A stretch of DNA of 17,735 nucleotides, from the NCBI GenBank assembly GCA_946481195.1, contig CAMLNG010000016.1:1-17735 (forward strand), given 5' to 3'. Of this stretch, positions 1 to 7,733 are shown one piece after another. The position numbers and the translations under genes are program-made. The first letter of the stretch is position 1, and every line of letters starts with the position of its first letter. This DNA is from an uncultured Chromatiaceae bacterium. GTDB taxonomy: Bacteria; Pseudomonadota; Gammaproteobacteria; Enterobacterales; Alteromonadaceae. The notes below the pieces were generated by a model that saw nothing but the letters and a program-made list of their open reading frames with translations, made no database searches and was not told the origin of the DNA.

Positions 1-1410
1 TCTAAGCTAAACGATTTTAACAGCGACGCGCACAAGGCACTGGCGCGGGAAGCGGTGCGTAAGTCACTGGTCTTGCTGAAAAATAACCAGCAACTACTGC
101 CGTTGTCGCCGAAAAGCCGCATCTTAGTCGCCGGGGACGGTGCTGACAATATTGCCAAACAAGCCGGCGGCTGGAGTGTGTCCTGGCAGGGCACTGATAG
201 CAGTAACGATGATTTCCCCAATGCCACTTCGGTATATGAGGGGATTCGGCAGCAGGTTGAAGCGGCGGGTGGCAAGGTGGAACTGGCCGTCGATGGCGCT
301 TACCGGCACAAGCCTGATGTGGCGGTCGTGGTGATTGGTGAAAGCCCTTACGCCGAGTGGTTTGGTGATATTCAGCAGCTGGAATATCAGCATGGTGATA
401 AACAGGACCTTGCCTTGCTACGAAAACTAAAACAACAGGGTATCCCGGTAGTGACGGTGTTTTTAAGCGGCCGGCCGCTGTGGGTGAATCCGGAACTGAA
501 CGCCTCCGACGCTTTTGTCGCAGCCTGGTTACCGGGCTCTGAAGGCCAGGGCGTGGCCGATGTGCTGCTGCGTGACGCGAAGGGCCAGGTGCAATCTGAC
601 TTCCATGGCAAACTTAGCTTTTCCTGGCCGCGCACTGATCAACAGTTTGTATTGAATCAGGGCGATACTGCCTACGACCCTTTGTTTGCTTATGGCTATG
701 GGTTAACCTACGCAGATCACAGCGAATTGGCACAATTGCCTGAACAAAGCACGCCCGCGGCCACGCAGCAGAACAATACCGGCGGTCAAACGCCACTGTT
801 TTTGCGCAATTTAGCGCCGGGTTTGGTTTTTGCCCTGACCGACAGCAGTGGCAGCGCCGTGACAGTCACGACGCCTTTTGGCGTCAGCAACGATGGCAAA
901 AGCCTGGCGATGCAGTCGGTTAATCTGGCCTATCAGGAAGATGCGCGGCAATTACGCTGGGATGCGGTGCAAAGGGCCAAGGCCAGCCTGCGTTTTCGTC
1001 AGGATGCTGCCGCCAAAGATTATGCTAAAGCTAAGATGCTGCGTTTGAAAATGCGACTGGACCAGCAGGTGCCAGCCAATCTGCAGCTGGCAGTGCTGTG
1101 TGATGCCGCCGGGGTTTGTCAGCGCCAGTTGAATCTGCGCGAGACACTGGCGACACTTAGCCCGGGCGTCTGGCAACAGCTCGAAGTGGCTTTGGATTGT
1201 GCGGCAAAACCAGCGCTTACTCAGCCGTTGCAGGATGCAGTGATGTTCAGTGCCAGTGGTCGTCTGAGCCTGGCGGTGGCTGATGTGGTGCTGGCCGAGG
1301 GCAGTCATGTGGCCGGTGACGCCAACGTGATCAGACTGGGCTGTGATCCGGCGCAGGCGGGACTGAAACCGGCCAGCTTAAAATTATGGTCGCGGCCGCC
1401 GGCTCGTTGA
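1..1410 (+). CDS. GH3 family beta-glucosidase / glucan 1,4-beta-glucosidase, C-terminal part (5' end outside window)
   Basis: This is the 3' part of a glycoside hydrolase family 3 exo-beta-glucosidase, likely periplasmic or lipid-anchored, releasing glucose from beta-glucans or oligosaccharides. The frame is open from base 1, so the true start and the catalytic (alpha/beta)8 barrel with its Asp nucleophile lie upstream. The first visible residues (LAREAVRKSLVLLKNNQQLL) are the classic linker into the second GH3 domain. GGWSVSWQG resembles the GGW-WQG substrate loop, and PYAEWFGD about 120 residues in matches the region holding the acid/base Glu in ExoI/ExoP-type enzymes. A beta-sandwich tail from about residue 255 matches the ExoP galactose-binding-like C-terminal domain (conserved LDC near the end). 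The GTG at 55 lies inside this conserved linker and is not a start. An intrinsic terminator follows the stop. The family call is firm; the exact glucan substrate cannot be read from this part. Confidence 0.92.
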   Translation, partial: SKLNDFNSDAHKALAREAVRKSLVLLKNNQQLLPLSPKSRILVAGDGADNIAKQAGGWSVSWQGTDSSNDDFPNATSVYEGIRQQVEAAGGKVELAVDGAYRHKPDVAVVVIGESPYAEWFGDIQQLEYQHGDKQDLALLRKLKQQGIPVVTVFLSGRPLWVNPELNASDAFVAAWLPGSEGQGVADVLLRDAKGQVQSDFHGKLSFSWPRTDQQFVLNQGDTAYDPLFAYGYGLTYADHSELAQLPEQSTPAATQQNNTGGQTPLFLRNLAPGLVFALTDSSGSAVTVTTPFGVSNDGKSLAMQSVNLAYQEDARQLRWDAVQRAKASLRFRQDAAAKDYAKAKMLRLKMRLDQQVPANLQLAVLCDAAGVCQRQLNLRETLATLSPGVWQQLEVALDCAAKPALTQPLQDAVMFSASGRLSLAVADVVLAEGSHVAGDANVIRLGCDPAQAGLKPASLKLWSRPPAR

Positions 1411-1435
1411 CGCCGTATCATTCAAAGTTTGAAAG

Positions 1436-1460
1436 CGGCAGCGTAATTCGCTGCCGTTTT
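1436..1460 (+). terminator. Intrinsic terminator after the GH3 gene
   Basis: A perfect 8-bp GC-rich stem (CGGCAGCG / CGCTGCCG) with a 5-base loop (TAATT) is followed directly by TTTT and then ATT. It starts 26 bases after the GH3 stop and ends 16 bases before the GTG of the next kinase gene. It should therefore separate the glucosidase transcript from the two-component operon, unless read-through is regulated. Confidence 0.85.
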
Positions 1461-1476
1461 ATTCCGGGGTTTCACA

Positions 1477-2547
1477 GTGGTTAAAACCTTCACCCGCAAT
1501 CAATTATTCTGGCTGTGCCAATGCGGTGGCTGGGCGGTGTACGCCGTGCTGACCGAACTGATGATTAAAATCCCCAGCCAGGAACCCTGGCAGGTCAACG
1601 TGCCGCATTTGCTGCTGGATACCTGCTTTGGTTTTGGCCTGACTCTGCTGCTGCGGGTCTGCTACAAACGCTTCAGCCAGCAAAGCACCCGACTGAAAAT
1701 CTACTCGCATCTGAGCGTGCTGTTGCTTGGCTGCCTGGTCTGGACCCAGTGGAAGTGGCTGACCTTACAATGGTTGTACGGTCAGGTCTGGCAAGCGATG
1801 ACCTGGTTTGACGTCGGTACCTGGCACTCGGCGTCTCTGACGATTTTATTGACCTGGACCGCTTTGTATTTTGCCTACAAAGCGACTTTCGAAACTATGG
1901 AGCAGCGGCAAAAAGCCGCCGAAGCGCTTGATCTTGCTAAAGAAGCGCAGCTGAAAATGCTGCGTTATCAGCTTAATCCGCATTTTATGTTTAACAGTAT
2001 CAATGCGATTTGCACGCTGATTTTGCGTCAGGACAATCAGCATGCCGTATCAATGCTGGAAAAACTCTGTGATTTGCTGCGTTACAGCCTGTATACCGAC
2101 CCACTCGCAACAGTGACTGTGGCGGAAGAAATCGACATTCTGCAGAGCTATTTTGCCGTCGAGCAATGCCGGTTTCGCGATAAACTTGCCGTTACTATCA
2201 GCGCGGATGACGACGTCAGACCGCTGCTGATGCCATCGCTGCTGCTACAGCCGCTGGCGGAAAATGCGCTGAAACACGGCATGCAGCAAGCACAGCAGCA
2301 TTATGCCGTTAGTGTCAGTTTCAGCCGGCAGGATGATTTCCTGATCATTGCGATGCTGGATAATGGCAGTGGTTTTAGCCCTGATGCTTCTCCTGGCATC
2401 GGTTTGCAGAATTGTGAAGCGCGGCTGGCGTTGTTGTATCCCGGCCAGAGTCTGTTTCAGTTTGGTAACAGGCCGGATCAAGGCGCCTGGATCCATATCC
2501 GCATCCCGCTGCAGCCTGGGCAAGAACAAAATCCGGAGGTAGGATGA
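1477..2547 (+). CDS. LytS/YpdA-type membrane sensor histidine kinase (His_kinase family, COG2972)
   Basis: This is a 356-residue inner-membrane sensor kinase that would autophosphorylate on His and pass phosphate to the LytTR regulator encoded next. Four hydrophobic helices at about residues 9-30, 43-62, 76-98 and 117-135 form the sensory part, with no periplasmic domain. A short charged coiled segment (138-160) leads to the His box LRYQLNPHFMFNSIN with His169, diagnostic of this kinase class. An HATPase domain follows: N box ENALKHG at 262-268, DNGSG at 295-299 and GIGL at 307-310. The GTG start at 1477 keeps the whole first helix and has a weak GGGG ribosome site before it. The last 4 bases overlap the regulator start (ATGA), so the two are translationally coupled. 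The signal sensed is unknown. Confidence 0.9.
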   Translation: MVKTFTRNQLFWLCQCGGWAVYAVLTELMIKIPSQEPWQVNVPHLLLDTCFGFGLTLLLRVCYKRFSQQSTRLKIYSHLSVLLLGCLVWTQWKWLTLQWLYGQVWQAMTWFDVGTWHSASLTILLTWTALYFAYKATFETMEQRQKAAEALDLAKEAQLKMLRYQLNPHFMFNSINAICTLILRQDNQHAVSMLEKLCDLLRYSLYTDPLATVTVAEEIDILQSYFAVEQCRFRDKLAVTISADDDVRPLLMPSLLLQPLAENALKHGMQQAQQHYAVSVSFSRQDDFLIIAMLDNGSGFSPDASPGIGLQNCEARLALLYPGQSLFQFGNRPDQGAWIHIRIPLQPGQEQNPEVG

Positions 2548-3362
2548 ACCCATTACGCACGCTGATTGTTGATGACGAACCGGCAGCAATCGAAGGGCTA
2601 CGGCTACGCTTACAGGGTTTTGCCGATATTGAGGTCGTTGCTGAAGCCGGCTCAGTGCAGGCCGCGCTGGCGTTGATTGCATTGCATCAACCTGAGCTGA
2701 TTTTTTTGGATATCGAAATGCCGGGGGAAACGGGCTTTGACCTGATCCGTCAACTGCAACCGGAGCTGTGCCCGGCCATTGTTTTTGTCACGGCTTTTCA
2801 CCAGCATGCGGTGCAGGCCTTTGAAGTGCGGGCACTGGATTACCTGTTAAAGCCGGTCAAGCTGGAACGGCTGGCGGATGCGATTGCCCGGGTACGGGCC
2901 CGCACCGGCACGGCGAGCAAAGCGCAGTTGCTGGATGCTGTGACGCAGATAGCTGCCGGCCCCGCCGCCACCGCCAGCGATACGGCAGAAAACGGGACCA
3001 GCTATTGTATTGAAAGTCAGAAACTGGTGATCCAGGACGGTCGCAGTCCAATCCAGCTGATCTCCTACCAGGATATTCTGTGGATAGACGCCGCCGGCGA
3101 CTATATGTGTGTGCATACCCGCAGCGAAACCCATGTGATGCGCACCAGATTAAAAAACCTGCTGAATGAGCGGCTGCCGGATTTATTTGTGCGCATTCAC
3201 AAATCAACAGTAGTGAATCTGACTTATATCGAACAACTGCAACCGCTCGGCAATTCCGAATACAAGGCGGTACTTTCGAACGGCAAAGTGCTGAAAGTCA
3301 GCCGGACTTTTGCCCGTGGCCTGAAACAGCGCCTGTTGCCTCCATCACAACAGGCGCGCTGA
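2544..3362 (+). CDS. LytR/AlgR-type response regulator (REC + LytTR DNA-binding domain)
   Basis: This is a 272-residue cytoplasmic response regulator paired with the preceding kinase. The receiver domain spans residues 4-120, with acidic pocket Asp10/Asp11, phospho-acceptor Asp56 in FLDIEMPG, Thr83, and Lys103 in LLKPVK. A low-complexity Ala/Thr linker (about 135-150) joins it to a LytTR DNA-binding domain (about 160-263). That domain's signature is RIHKSTVVNLTYI (218-229) followed by a Lys-Val-Ser-Arg-Thr-Phe motif. A strong GGAGGT site at 2535-2540 precedes the ATG, which overlaps the kinase stop by 4 bases. Targets are not visible. LytTR systems often regulate nearby or envelope genes, so the upstream glucosidase is one possible target, but that is only inference. 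The gene ends in a 10-bp hairpin. Confidence 0.92.
   Translation: MNPLRTLIVDDEPAAIEGLRLRLQGFADIEVVAEAGSVQAALALIALHQPELIFLDIEMPGETGFDLIRQLQPELCPAIVFVTAFHQHAVQAFEVRALDYLLKPVKLERLADAIARVRARTGTASKAQLLDAVTQIAAGPAATASDTAENGTSYCIESQKLVIQDGRSPIQLISYQDILWIDAAGDYMCVHTRSETHVMRTRLKNLLNERLPDLFVRIHKSTVVNLTYIEQLQPLGNSEYKAVLSNGKVLKVSRTFARGLKQRLLPPSQQAR
3329..3357 (+). other. Perfect 10-bp hairpin in the last codons of the LytTR regulator
   Basis: GCGCCTGTTG (3329-3338) and its exact complement CAACAGGCGC (3348-3357) flank a 9-base loop, ending 2 bases before the stop codon. No T run follows on either strand, so it is not a textbook intrinsic terminator. The two convergent genes here have only 2 bases between their stop codons, so this is the only strong structure available to stop or protect both converging transcripts. 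Confidence 0.6.
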
Positions 3363-3364
3363 CC

Positions 3365-4450
3365 TCAGTGTGGCAGCTGCTTGTTAAAAAACTCAACCAG
3401 CTGCGGATTCATTCCGGCATGAAAACCTTTGCGGTCAAAGCCGGCTGGATCATGACAAGTCGGCAAGATACTGAGAAAGCCGCAAGGCAGCAGAAATGAC
3501 AGGTGGGCAGCGCCTGGTACCTGATGAAATTCGACTTGGTTGCCAAGCTGGTCACGGATTACTTTCGCGTTGGTTGCGTCCGGCACTGTGTCATCTTTGT
3601 CACCTTGCCATAGCTGCACCGGCACTTTGACCTGACTCAGGGCCGCCGGGTTATTCAGGCTAAACCCGAGACCAGGTGCCGCCAATACCAGGGCTTTAAT
3701 CCGCGCGTCTTTGCTGAATTGATCAAAGCCGTCCGGCAATTCGCTGCCAAGCAAAAATGAACCTGACTGTCGCAGCATCTCGCAGGCAAATTCGGACTGA
3801 GTGGCACAATATTGCGCGACGCCGCGCAGATCTGGCTGGGCACCGGCAGCGGTTAAGGCGGTAAAAGCACCGATCGAAAAACCATAAACCCCAATTCGCC
3901 CGGCATCCAGCTGCGCCATCGCCGGCCATTGTTGCAGCATATAGTCGATGGCACTGCGCAGCTGCGCCGTGCGGCCAGTGAAATATGCAGGGCTGCCGAC
4001 CGAGCTTTGGTCCAGATAGTTGTCGCTGTGCATCGGTGCTGCGACCACGTACCCTGCTGCAGCCAGCGCCAGTGCTAAATCGGCATGGCTGACGATTCCG
4101 CCCCCGGTGCCGTGGGAAATCACAATCAGCGGTAATTGCTGACCCGTGACCGGACCATTGGCAGCAACCTGCATAAACTGCGAGCCCAGCCACTGCGCCG
4201 AAACTGCGGCGTTGCTCGGATACCAGATCCCCATCGTCATCGGTGCGTCCTCGCTGCTGCCCACCTGCACCACCTGAAATCCGACTGGTCGTTCAGTGGT
4301 TAATGCCTGCCGATATAACAGCGCGATGACGGTACCGACTAACAGCGCCAACACCGCAATACTGATGGCGCTAAAACGCAGAATTTTATTGCCAAGGTTG
4401 CGCTTGGGCTTGGCGACAACTGCTGTGGCGGGAATGGGGGGTACTGACAT
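3365..4450 (-). CDS. Membrane-anchored alpha/beta hydrolase (dienelactone hydrolase / PAF-acetylhydrolase-like)
   Basis: This is a 361-residue serine hydrolase of the alpha/beta-hydrolase fold, probably facing the periplasm. After a basic N-terminus a single hydrophobic helix (about 27-46) acts as signal anchor. Catalytic features are the oxyanion-hole segment ISHGTGGG (111-118), nucleophile elbow GFSIG with Ser192, an acid in GDKDDTVP (Asp286 or Asp287), and His316 in PGAAHLSF. The N-terminal phrase MTMGIWYP after a strand resembles predicted dienelactone hydrolases and PAF-acetylhydrolase isoform II-like bacterial proteins. The real ester or peptide substrate cannot be told. The ATG has a good GAGGAG site (4459-4464) inside the kinase 3' end, and only 2 bases separate it from the kinase stop. 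It is therefore the third gene of the regulator-kinase-hydrolase operon and perhaps an output or accessory of that system. Confidence 0.85.
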   Translation of the reverse strand: MSVPPIPATAVVAKPKRNLGNKILRFSAISIAVLALLVGTVIALLYRQALTTERPVGFQVVQVGSSEDAPMTMGIWYPSNAAVSAQWLGSQFMQVAANGPVTGQQLPLIVISHGTGGGIVSHADLALALAAAGYVVAAPMHSDNYLDQSSVGSPAYFTGRTAQLRSAIDYMLQQWPAMAQLDAGRIGVYGFSIGAFTALTAAGAQPDLRGVAQYCATQSEFACEMLRQSGSFLLGSELPDGFDQFSKDARIKALVLAAPGLGFSLNNPAALSQVKVPVQLWQGDKDDTVPDATNAKVIRDQLGNQVEFHQVPGAAHLSFLLPCGFLSILPTCHDPAGFDRKGFHAGMNPQLVEFFNKQLPH

Positions 4451-4452
4451 CG

Positions 4453-5871
4453 TTAAATCTCCTCGGGGGTTGCCGCTATCGGCTGATCTGAGCCGGTGTC
4501 TAATGGCAGCTCAATGACAAAACAACAGCCACGGCCACCAAGGCCAGGCTCCAGTCGCACCTGGCCGCGCATACGGGCCACGGCCTGGGTCACAATCGCA
4601 AGTCCAAGGCCAGAACCCGGGATGTCGCTGCCGGCGACACGGTAAAAACGTTCAAACACCAGCGCCTGTTCTGCGGCGGCGATGCCCGGGCCATCGTCGG
4701 CAACACTAAGCCGTAACACCTCAGGCGCAGCGGCGGGTTCTAAACTAAGACTGACCTCCACCATGCCGTGCTCCTGACCATAGCGGATAGCATTGCTCAG
4801 CAGGTTCTGTATCACAGACTGCCAGGCCAACGGGTCGACAGGGTGAAATAGCTGGTCCGGCGCATCCAGTGCCAGTTCAATGTTGCGAGTCAGTGCCGCC
4901 GGTACCAGATTGGCGATGCTCTGACGCAGACTTTGGGCTAAATCCAGCCGCACAGCTGGTGCGGCGGTGGCTGAGTCCATGCGGGCTAAATCCAGTAACT
5001 GCTCAATCAAATGTGAAGCGCGGGCGATGGCGTGTTCCAGTTGCTGACCGGCCTGTAGTCGTTCTGCGCTGTCTTGGGCTTTGCTCAGCACATGGGCCTG
5101 TGCCGCAATCACTGCCAGTGGCGTTTTTAATTCGTGTGCGGCGTCCTGCACAAAACTATGTTCCCGCGCGATCCGGCTACGCAGCTGACTGAATAATCGG
5201 TTGAGTGCGCTGCGCAGCGGCGCCAGCTCGGCATAAGTCACGTCCAGTGCCATGGGCTGTAAGTCGTCAGGCCCGCGTGTGGCGATACTGTCCGACAACT
5301 TCTGCAACGGTCGCAGGCCCCGCGACACTGCAAACCAGACCGGTACTAACAACAACGGCAAGGCAATGAAGATAGATATGCTCAAATTACTGCTTAATTT
5401 GGCCAGCAGCAAAGCTGCAGCCGGAGCAGGCTCAGCGAGCAGCAATGTCCATTGTGTGCTCTGGCCACGAAACAGTTGGTAGGTGGTACCGTTCATTTGT
5501 AGCCGCGCCTCGCGGGCCTGGCTGAGTTTTTCGCTGTCCGCGCCCGGAGTGCGGTACAGGGTCTGGCCGTGCCGATCGGCTAGTTGCAACACAAATTGTT
5601 CAGGCACTCCGGCGCGTTGGTACACGCTGTTAAACAGGTCGGCGTACAAGATTGCTGCCTGACGCGCAGCTGCAGCATCTTCAATTTGGCTCAGCACCGC
5701 CAATATCGCTTCGCCGCGTTGTTGTTGTCTGGCTGCCGCCGCGGTTGGGCTGCTTTCCTGCCAATAATAGAAGGCGACCAGCGCGAACCAAACCAGCACC
5801 GAAGCTGCCAGTAGCGCCAGAATGACACGCCGGACCAAGGTCCGGCGCGTGAGCAGGGATCTTAGTTTCAT
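4453..5871 (-). CDS. Sensor histidine kinase, TctE/QseC-like
   Basis: This is a 472-residue inner-membrane kinase partnered with the OmpR-type regulator just upstream in the operon. Two transmembrane helices (about 16-36 and 162-182) bracket a periplasmic domain of roughly 125 residues resembling the TctE-type two-component sensor N-terminal domain. A HAMP-like region follows (about 183-235). The HisKA box FVQDAAHELKTPLAV places the phospho-His at His246. The HATPase carries N box NLLSNAIRYG (357-365), G1 DDGPGIA (392-398), F box FERFY (406-410) and G2 GSGLGL (419-424). Its ATG overlaps the regulator stop by 4 bases (ATGA), showing translational coupling. QseC, PmrB and TctE are all similar at this level. 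No tricarboxylate transporter or lipid A gene is adjacent, so no specific name is justified. Confidence 0.92.
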   Translation of the reverse strand: MKLRSLLTRRTLVRRVILALLAASVLVWFALVAFYYWQESSPTAAAARQQQRGEAILAVLSQIEDAAAARQAAILYADLFNSVYQRAGVPEQFVLQLADRHGQTLYRTPGADSEKLSQAREARLQMNGTTYQLFRGQSTQWTLLLAEPAPAAALLLAKLSSNLSISIFIALPLLLVPVWFAVSRGLRPLQKLSDSIATRGPDDLQPMALDVTYAELAPLRSALNRLFSQLRSRIAREHSFVQDAAHELKTPLAVIAAQAHVLSKAQDSAERLQAGQQLEHAIARASHLIEQLLDLARMDSATAAPAVRLDLAQSLRQSIANLVPAALTRNIELALDAPDQLFHPVDPLAWQSVIQNLLSNAIRYGQEHGMVEVSLSLEPAAAPEVLRLSVADDGPGIAAAEQALVFERFYRVAGSDIPGSGLGLAIVTQAVARMRGQVRLEPGLGGRGCCFVIELPLDTGSDQPIAATPEEI

Positions 5872-6524
5872 GGCACCAACATATATCCAACACCCCGAAC
5901 GGTGCGGATGCGCTGAGCGCCGATTTTACGGCGCAGATTGGAGATATGGACTTCAAGCAGGCTGTAATTCAGCGCATCGCCCAGCGGTTCCAGCCGCTGC
6001 GCCAGCACGCCTTTGGGGATCACAGTGCCGGGTTCCCGTGCCAGCTCCAGCAGCAGCTGAATCTCCCGGCGTAACAGGTCCAGTGCAATGCCGTCCAGCC
6101 AAACCTGATAACTGCGTGGATTAATCTGCAAGGCGCCAAATGTCCATAACGAGCTGGCTTGGCTGGCGTAGCGGCGCAGCACGGCACGCAGGCGCGACAA
6201 TAATTCGGCCATAGCAAATGGTTTGATAATAAAGTCGTCGGCGCCACCGTCCAGACCGGCCAGCCGGTCATCGAGACCAGAGCGGGCAGTGATCATAATC
6301 ACCGGCAGCACAACGCCATTACTGCGCCAGCGTTTGAGCAGGTCAAAGCCGTTGCCATCAGGCAACGCAAGGTCCAACAGGATACAGTCGAATTCCGGAT
6401 CTACGGCACTGCGTGGCGCATCGGCAACCCGCCGCAGCCAGACACTGCTGATGCCTTCGGCCTTCAGCGCCTGTTGCAGCGCAAAGCCTAAATCCAGATC
6501 GTCTTCAATAATCAGTATGTGCAT
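5868..6524 (-). CDS. OmpR/PhoB-family response regulator
   Basis: This is a 218-residue response regulator of the QseB/PmrA/TctD type. The receiver domain (1-117) has Asp8/Asp9, phospho-acceptor Asp51 in LLDLALPDGNG, Thr79, and Lys101 in IIKPFAMAELL. A winged-helix DNA-binding domain (about 128-217) ends with the typical HISNLRRKIGAQRIRTVRGV run and GYML. It is the first gene of a coupled operon with the sensor kinase (4-base overlap) and the hydrolase. There is no Shine-Dalgarno before the ATG. Instead a TATACT box sits 6 bases upstream, suggesting a leaderless transcript. It lies 66 bases downstream of the mbnH-like gene on the same strand, so either read-through or its own promoter may serve it. 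Confidence 0.93.
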   Translation of the reverse strand: MHILIIEDDLDLGFALQQALKAEGISSVWLRRVADAPRSAVDPEFDCILLDLALPDGNGFDLLKRWRSNGVVLPVIMITARSGLDDRLAGLDGGADDFIIKPFAMAELLSRLRAVLRRYASQASSLWTFGALQINPRSYQVWLDGIALDLLRREIQLLLELAREPGTVIPKGVLAQRLEPLGDALNYSLLEVHISNLRRKIGAQRIRTVRGVGYMLVP

Positions 6525-6530
6525 GACTGC

Positions 6531-6536
6531 AGTATA
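6531..6536 (-). promoter_or_regulatory. Candidate -10 box for a leaderless response-regulator transcript
   Basis: On the minus strand, TATACT (5 of 6 to TATAAT) is followed by GCAGTC and then the ATG. Transcription would start about 7 bases after the box, at or next to the A of the start codon. No ribosome site is present and no good -35 is visible at 16-18 bases. This is a suggestion from spacing only. Confidence 0.4.
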
Positions 6537-6590
6537 ACCATGCCAACCTTAAACAGAGCCAAAACGGCTGCACATGCGCTGGCCGCAAGG

Positions 6591-7733
6591 CTAGTGCCGG
6601 TCCGGCCAGGGGTCGGCATAGGCCGGGTTGCTGACAAAATGGGTATCCGTCAGGCTTTGTAAAAACGCCAGCACGGCGGCGCGTTCTTCTGCGGTTAAAT
6701 CAAAGCCTTTGACGAAGTTACTTTTGACCGGGTGCAAGCGACCATCGCCTTGCCATGGCCCTAGTTTGGTGTTGCGGCCACCTTGCTGATACAAATCCAG
6801 CACTTGTTCCAGCGTCGCGACACTGCCGTCGTGCATATAAGGTGCGGTTAGCGCGATATTTCTCAGAGTCGGTGCACGAAAGCGGCCATCATCGTTCTGT
6901 TGCATGCTGAGTTCAGCCAGGCCGCGGTCTTTGTCCGGATAGCCCAACCCCTCCACCTGCTGGCGGGCGGTGAAATACAAACCGGTATTGTGAAAAGGCC
7001 GGCGGTCCAGCGGCTGTTTTTCATGGCTGGTGGACTGGGTGAAATTAAAACCACCGTGGCAATGGTGACATTCCAGCCGTTCGGAGAAAAACAGATTCAT
7101 GCCGTTGATTTGCTGTGGTGTTAAGGCGCTGTCATCGCCCTGATAGGCGTAGCGGTCAAAGGGTGACTGCAATGAAATTAAGCTTCGGACAAAGCTGGCT
7201 AAAGCCTGGGTAACGCGCGGAAAATTAACCTCTTCATCGCCAAAAGCGGCGTCAAACAACGCCGGATATGGCCCGCGTTGCAGCTGTTGCAGCACTTGCG
7301 TTTGATGGCCGCTGATACCGAGTTCAACCGGCTGCTCGCCAAACATCGGAATGAGCAGCTGCTGTTCAATTTGTTGCAGCTCCGGATGGGCCCAGGTCAG
7401 GGTTTTGTTATAGGCGACATTAATCAGCGCTAAGGCATTGCGCCGGTGCCGCTCGCCGGTGCTGCCGGTGGAAACGCTGCTCGGTTCGGCAAATGCGCTC
7501 GTCTGCTGATGACAGCTGGCACAGCTTTGCTGGCCATTCCCGGATAAGGCTTTGTCATAAAACAAATACCGGCCCAGTTCTACTTTTTCTGCAGACATCG
7601 GATTGTCGGCCGGCACTGCGGGTTTGGGAAAGCCTTCAGGCAACGGCCACTGATACGGCTGGGGGGCCGGCGTGCAGCTGCTCAGTAAGCAGGCCAGCGC
7701 CAGTGTCCGGGTGGTTTTCAGCGTAACTGCCAT
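6591..7733 (-). CDS. mbnH: MbnH-family di-heme enzyme (MauG/cytochrome c peroxidase superfamily), lipoprotein
   Basis: This is a 380-residue di-heme oxidase of the bacterial cytochrome c peroxidase/MauG superfamily. In the studied MbnH/MbnP pair the enzyme uses peroxide to oxidise a Trp of MbnP to kynurenine. Two c-type heme sites are visible: CASCH (residues 71-75) and CHHCH (222-226), plus APYMHDGS (297-304), the region holding distal ligands of the second heme in the superfamily. The ATG at 7733 is chosen because it gives a lipoprotein signal (hydrophobic LALACLL, lipobox LSSC, Cys20). An upstream in-frame TTG at 7787 would add 18 unlikely residues inside the mbnP frame. The gene overlaps the mbnP-like gene by 16 bases, so expression is coupled. 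The MbnH assignment rests mainly on this partner. Automatic annotation would probably say cytochrome c peroxidase. Confidence 0.82.
   Translation of the reverse strand: MAVTLKTTRTLALACLLSSCTPAPQPYQWPLPEGFPKPAVPADNPMSAEKVELGRYLFYDKALSGNGQQSCASCHQQTSAFAEPSSVSTGSTGERHRRNALALINVAYNKTLTWAHPELQQIEQQLLIPMFGEQPVELGISGHQTQVLQQLQRGPYPALFDAAFGDEEVNFPRVTQALASFVRSLISLQSPFDRYAYQGDDSALTPQQINGMNLFFSERLECHHCHGGFNFTQSTSHEKQPLDRRPFHNTGLYFTARQQVEGLGYPDKDRGLAELSMQQNDDGRFRAPTLRNIALTAPYMHDGSVATLEQVLDLYQQGGRNTKLGPWQGDGRLHPVKSNFVKGFDLTAEERAAVLAFLQSLTDTHFVSNPAYADPWPDRH

Noticed and set aside
2847..3207. Long open frames antisense to the LytTR regulator, and similar shadows throughout
   Set aside because: They lack family motifs, ribosome sites and plausible composition, and lie wholly opposite well-supported genes.
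4453..6524. Naming the two-component pair QseBC, PmrAB or TctDE
   Set aside because: Motifs fit all these groups, and no diagnostic neighbouring target gene is present.
6557..6569. AGCC/GGCT inverted repeat after mbnH as a terminator
   Set aside because: Only a 4-bp stem with no solid T run; too weak to call.
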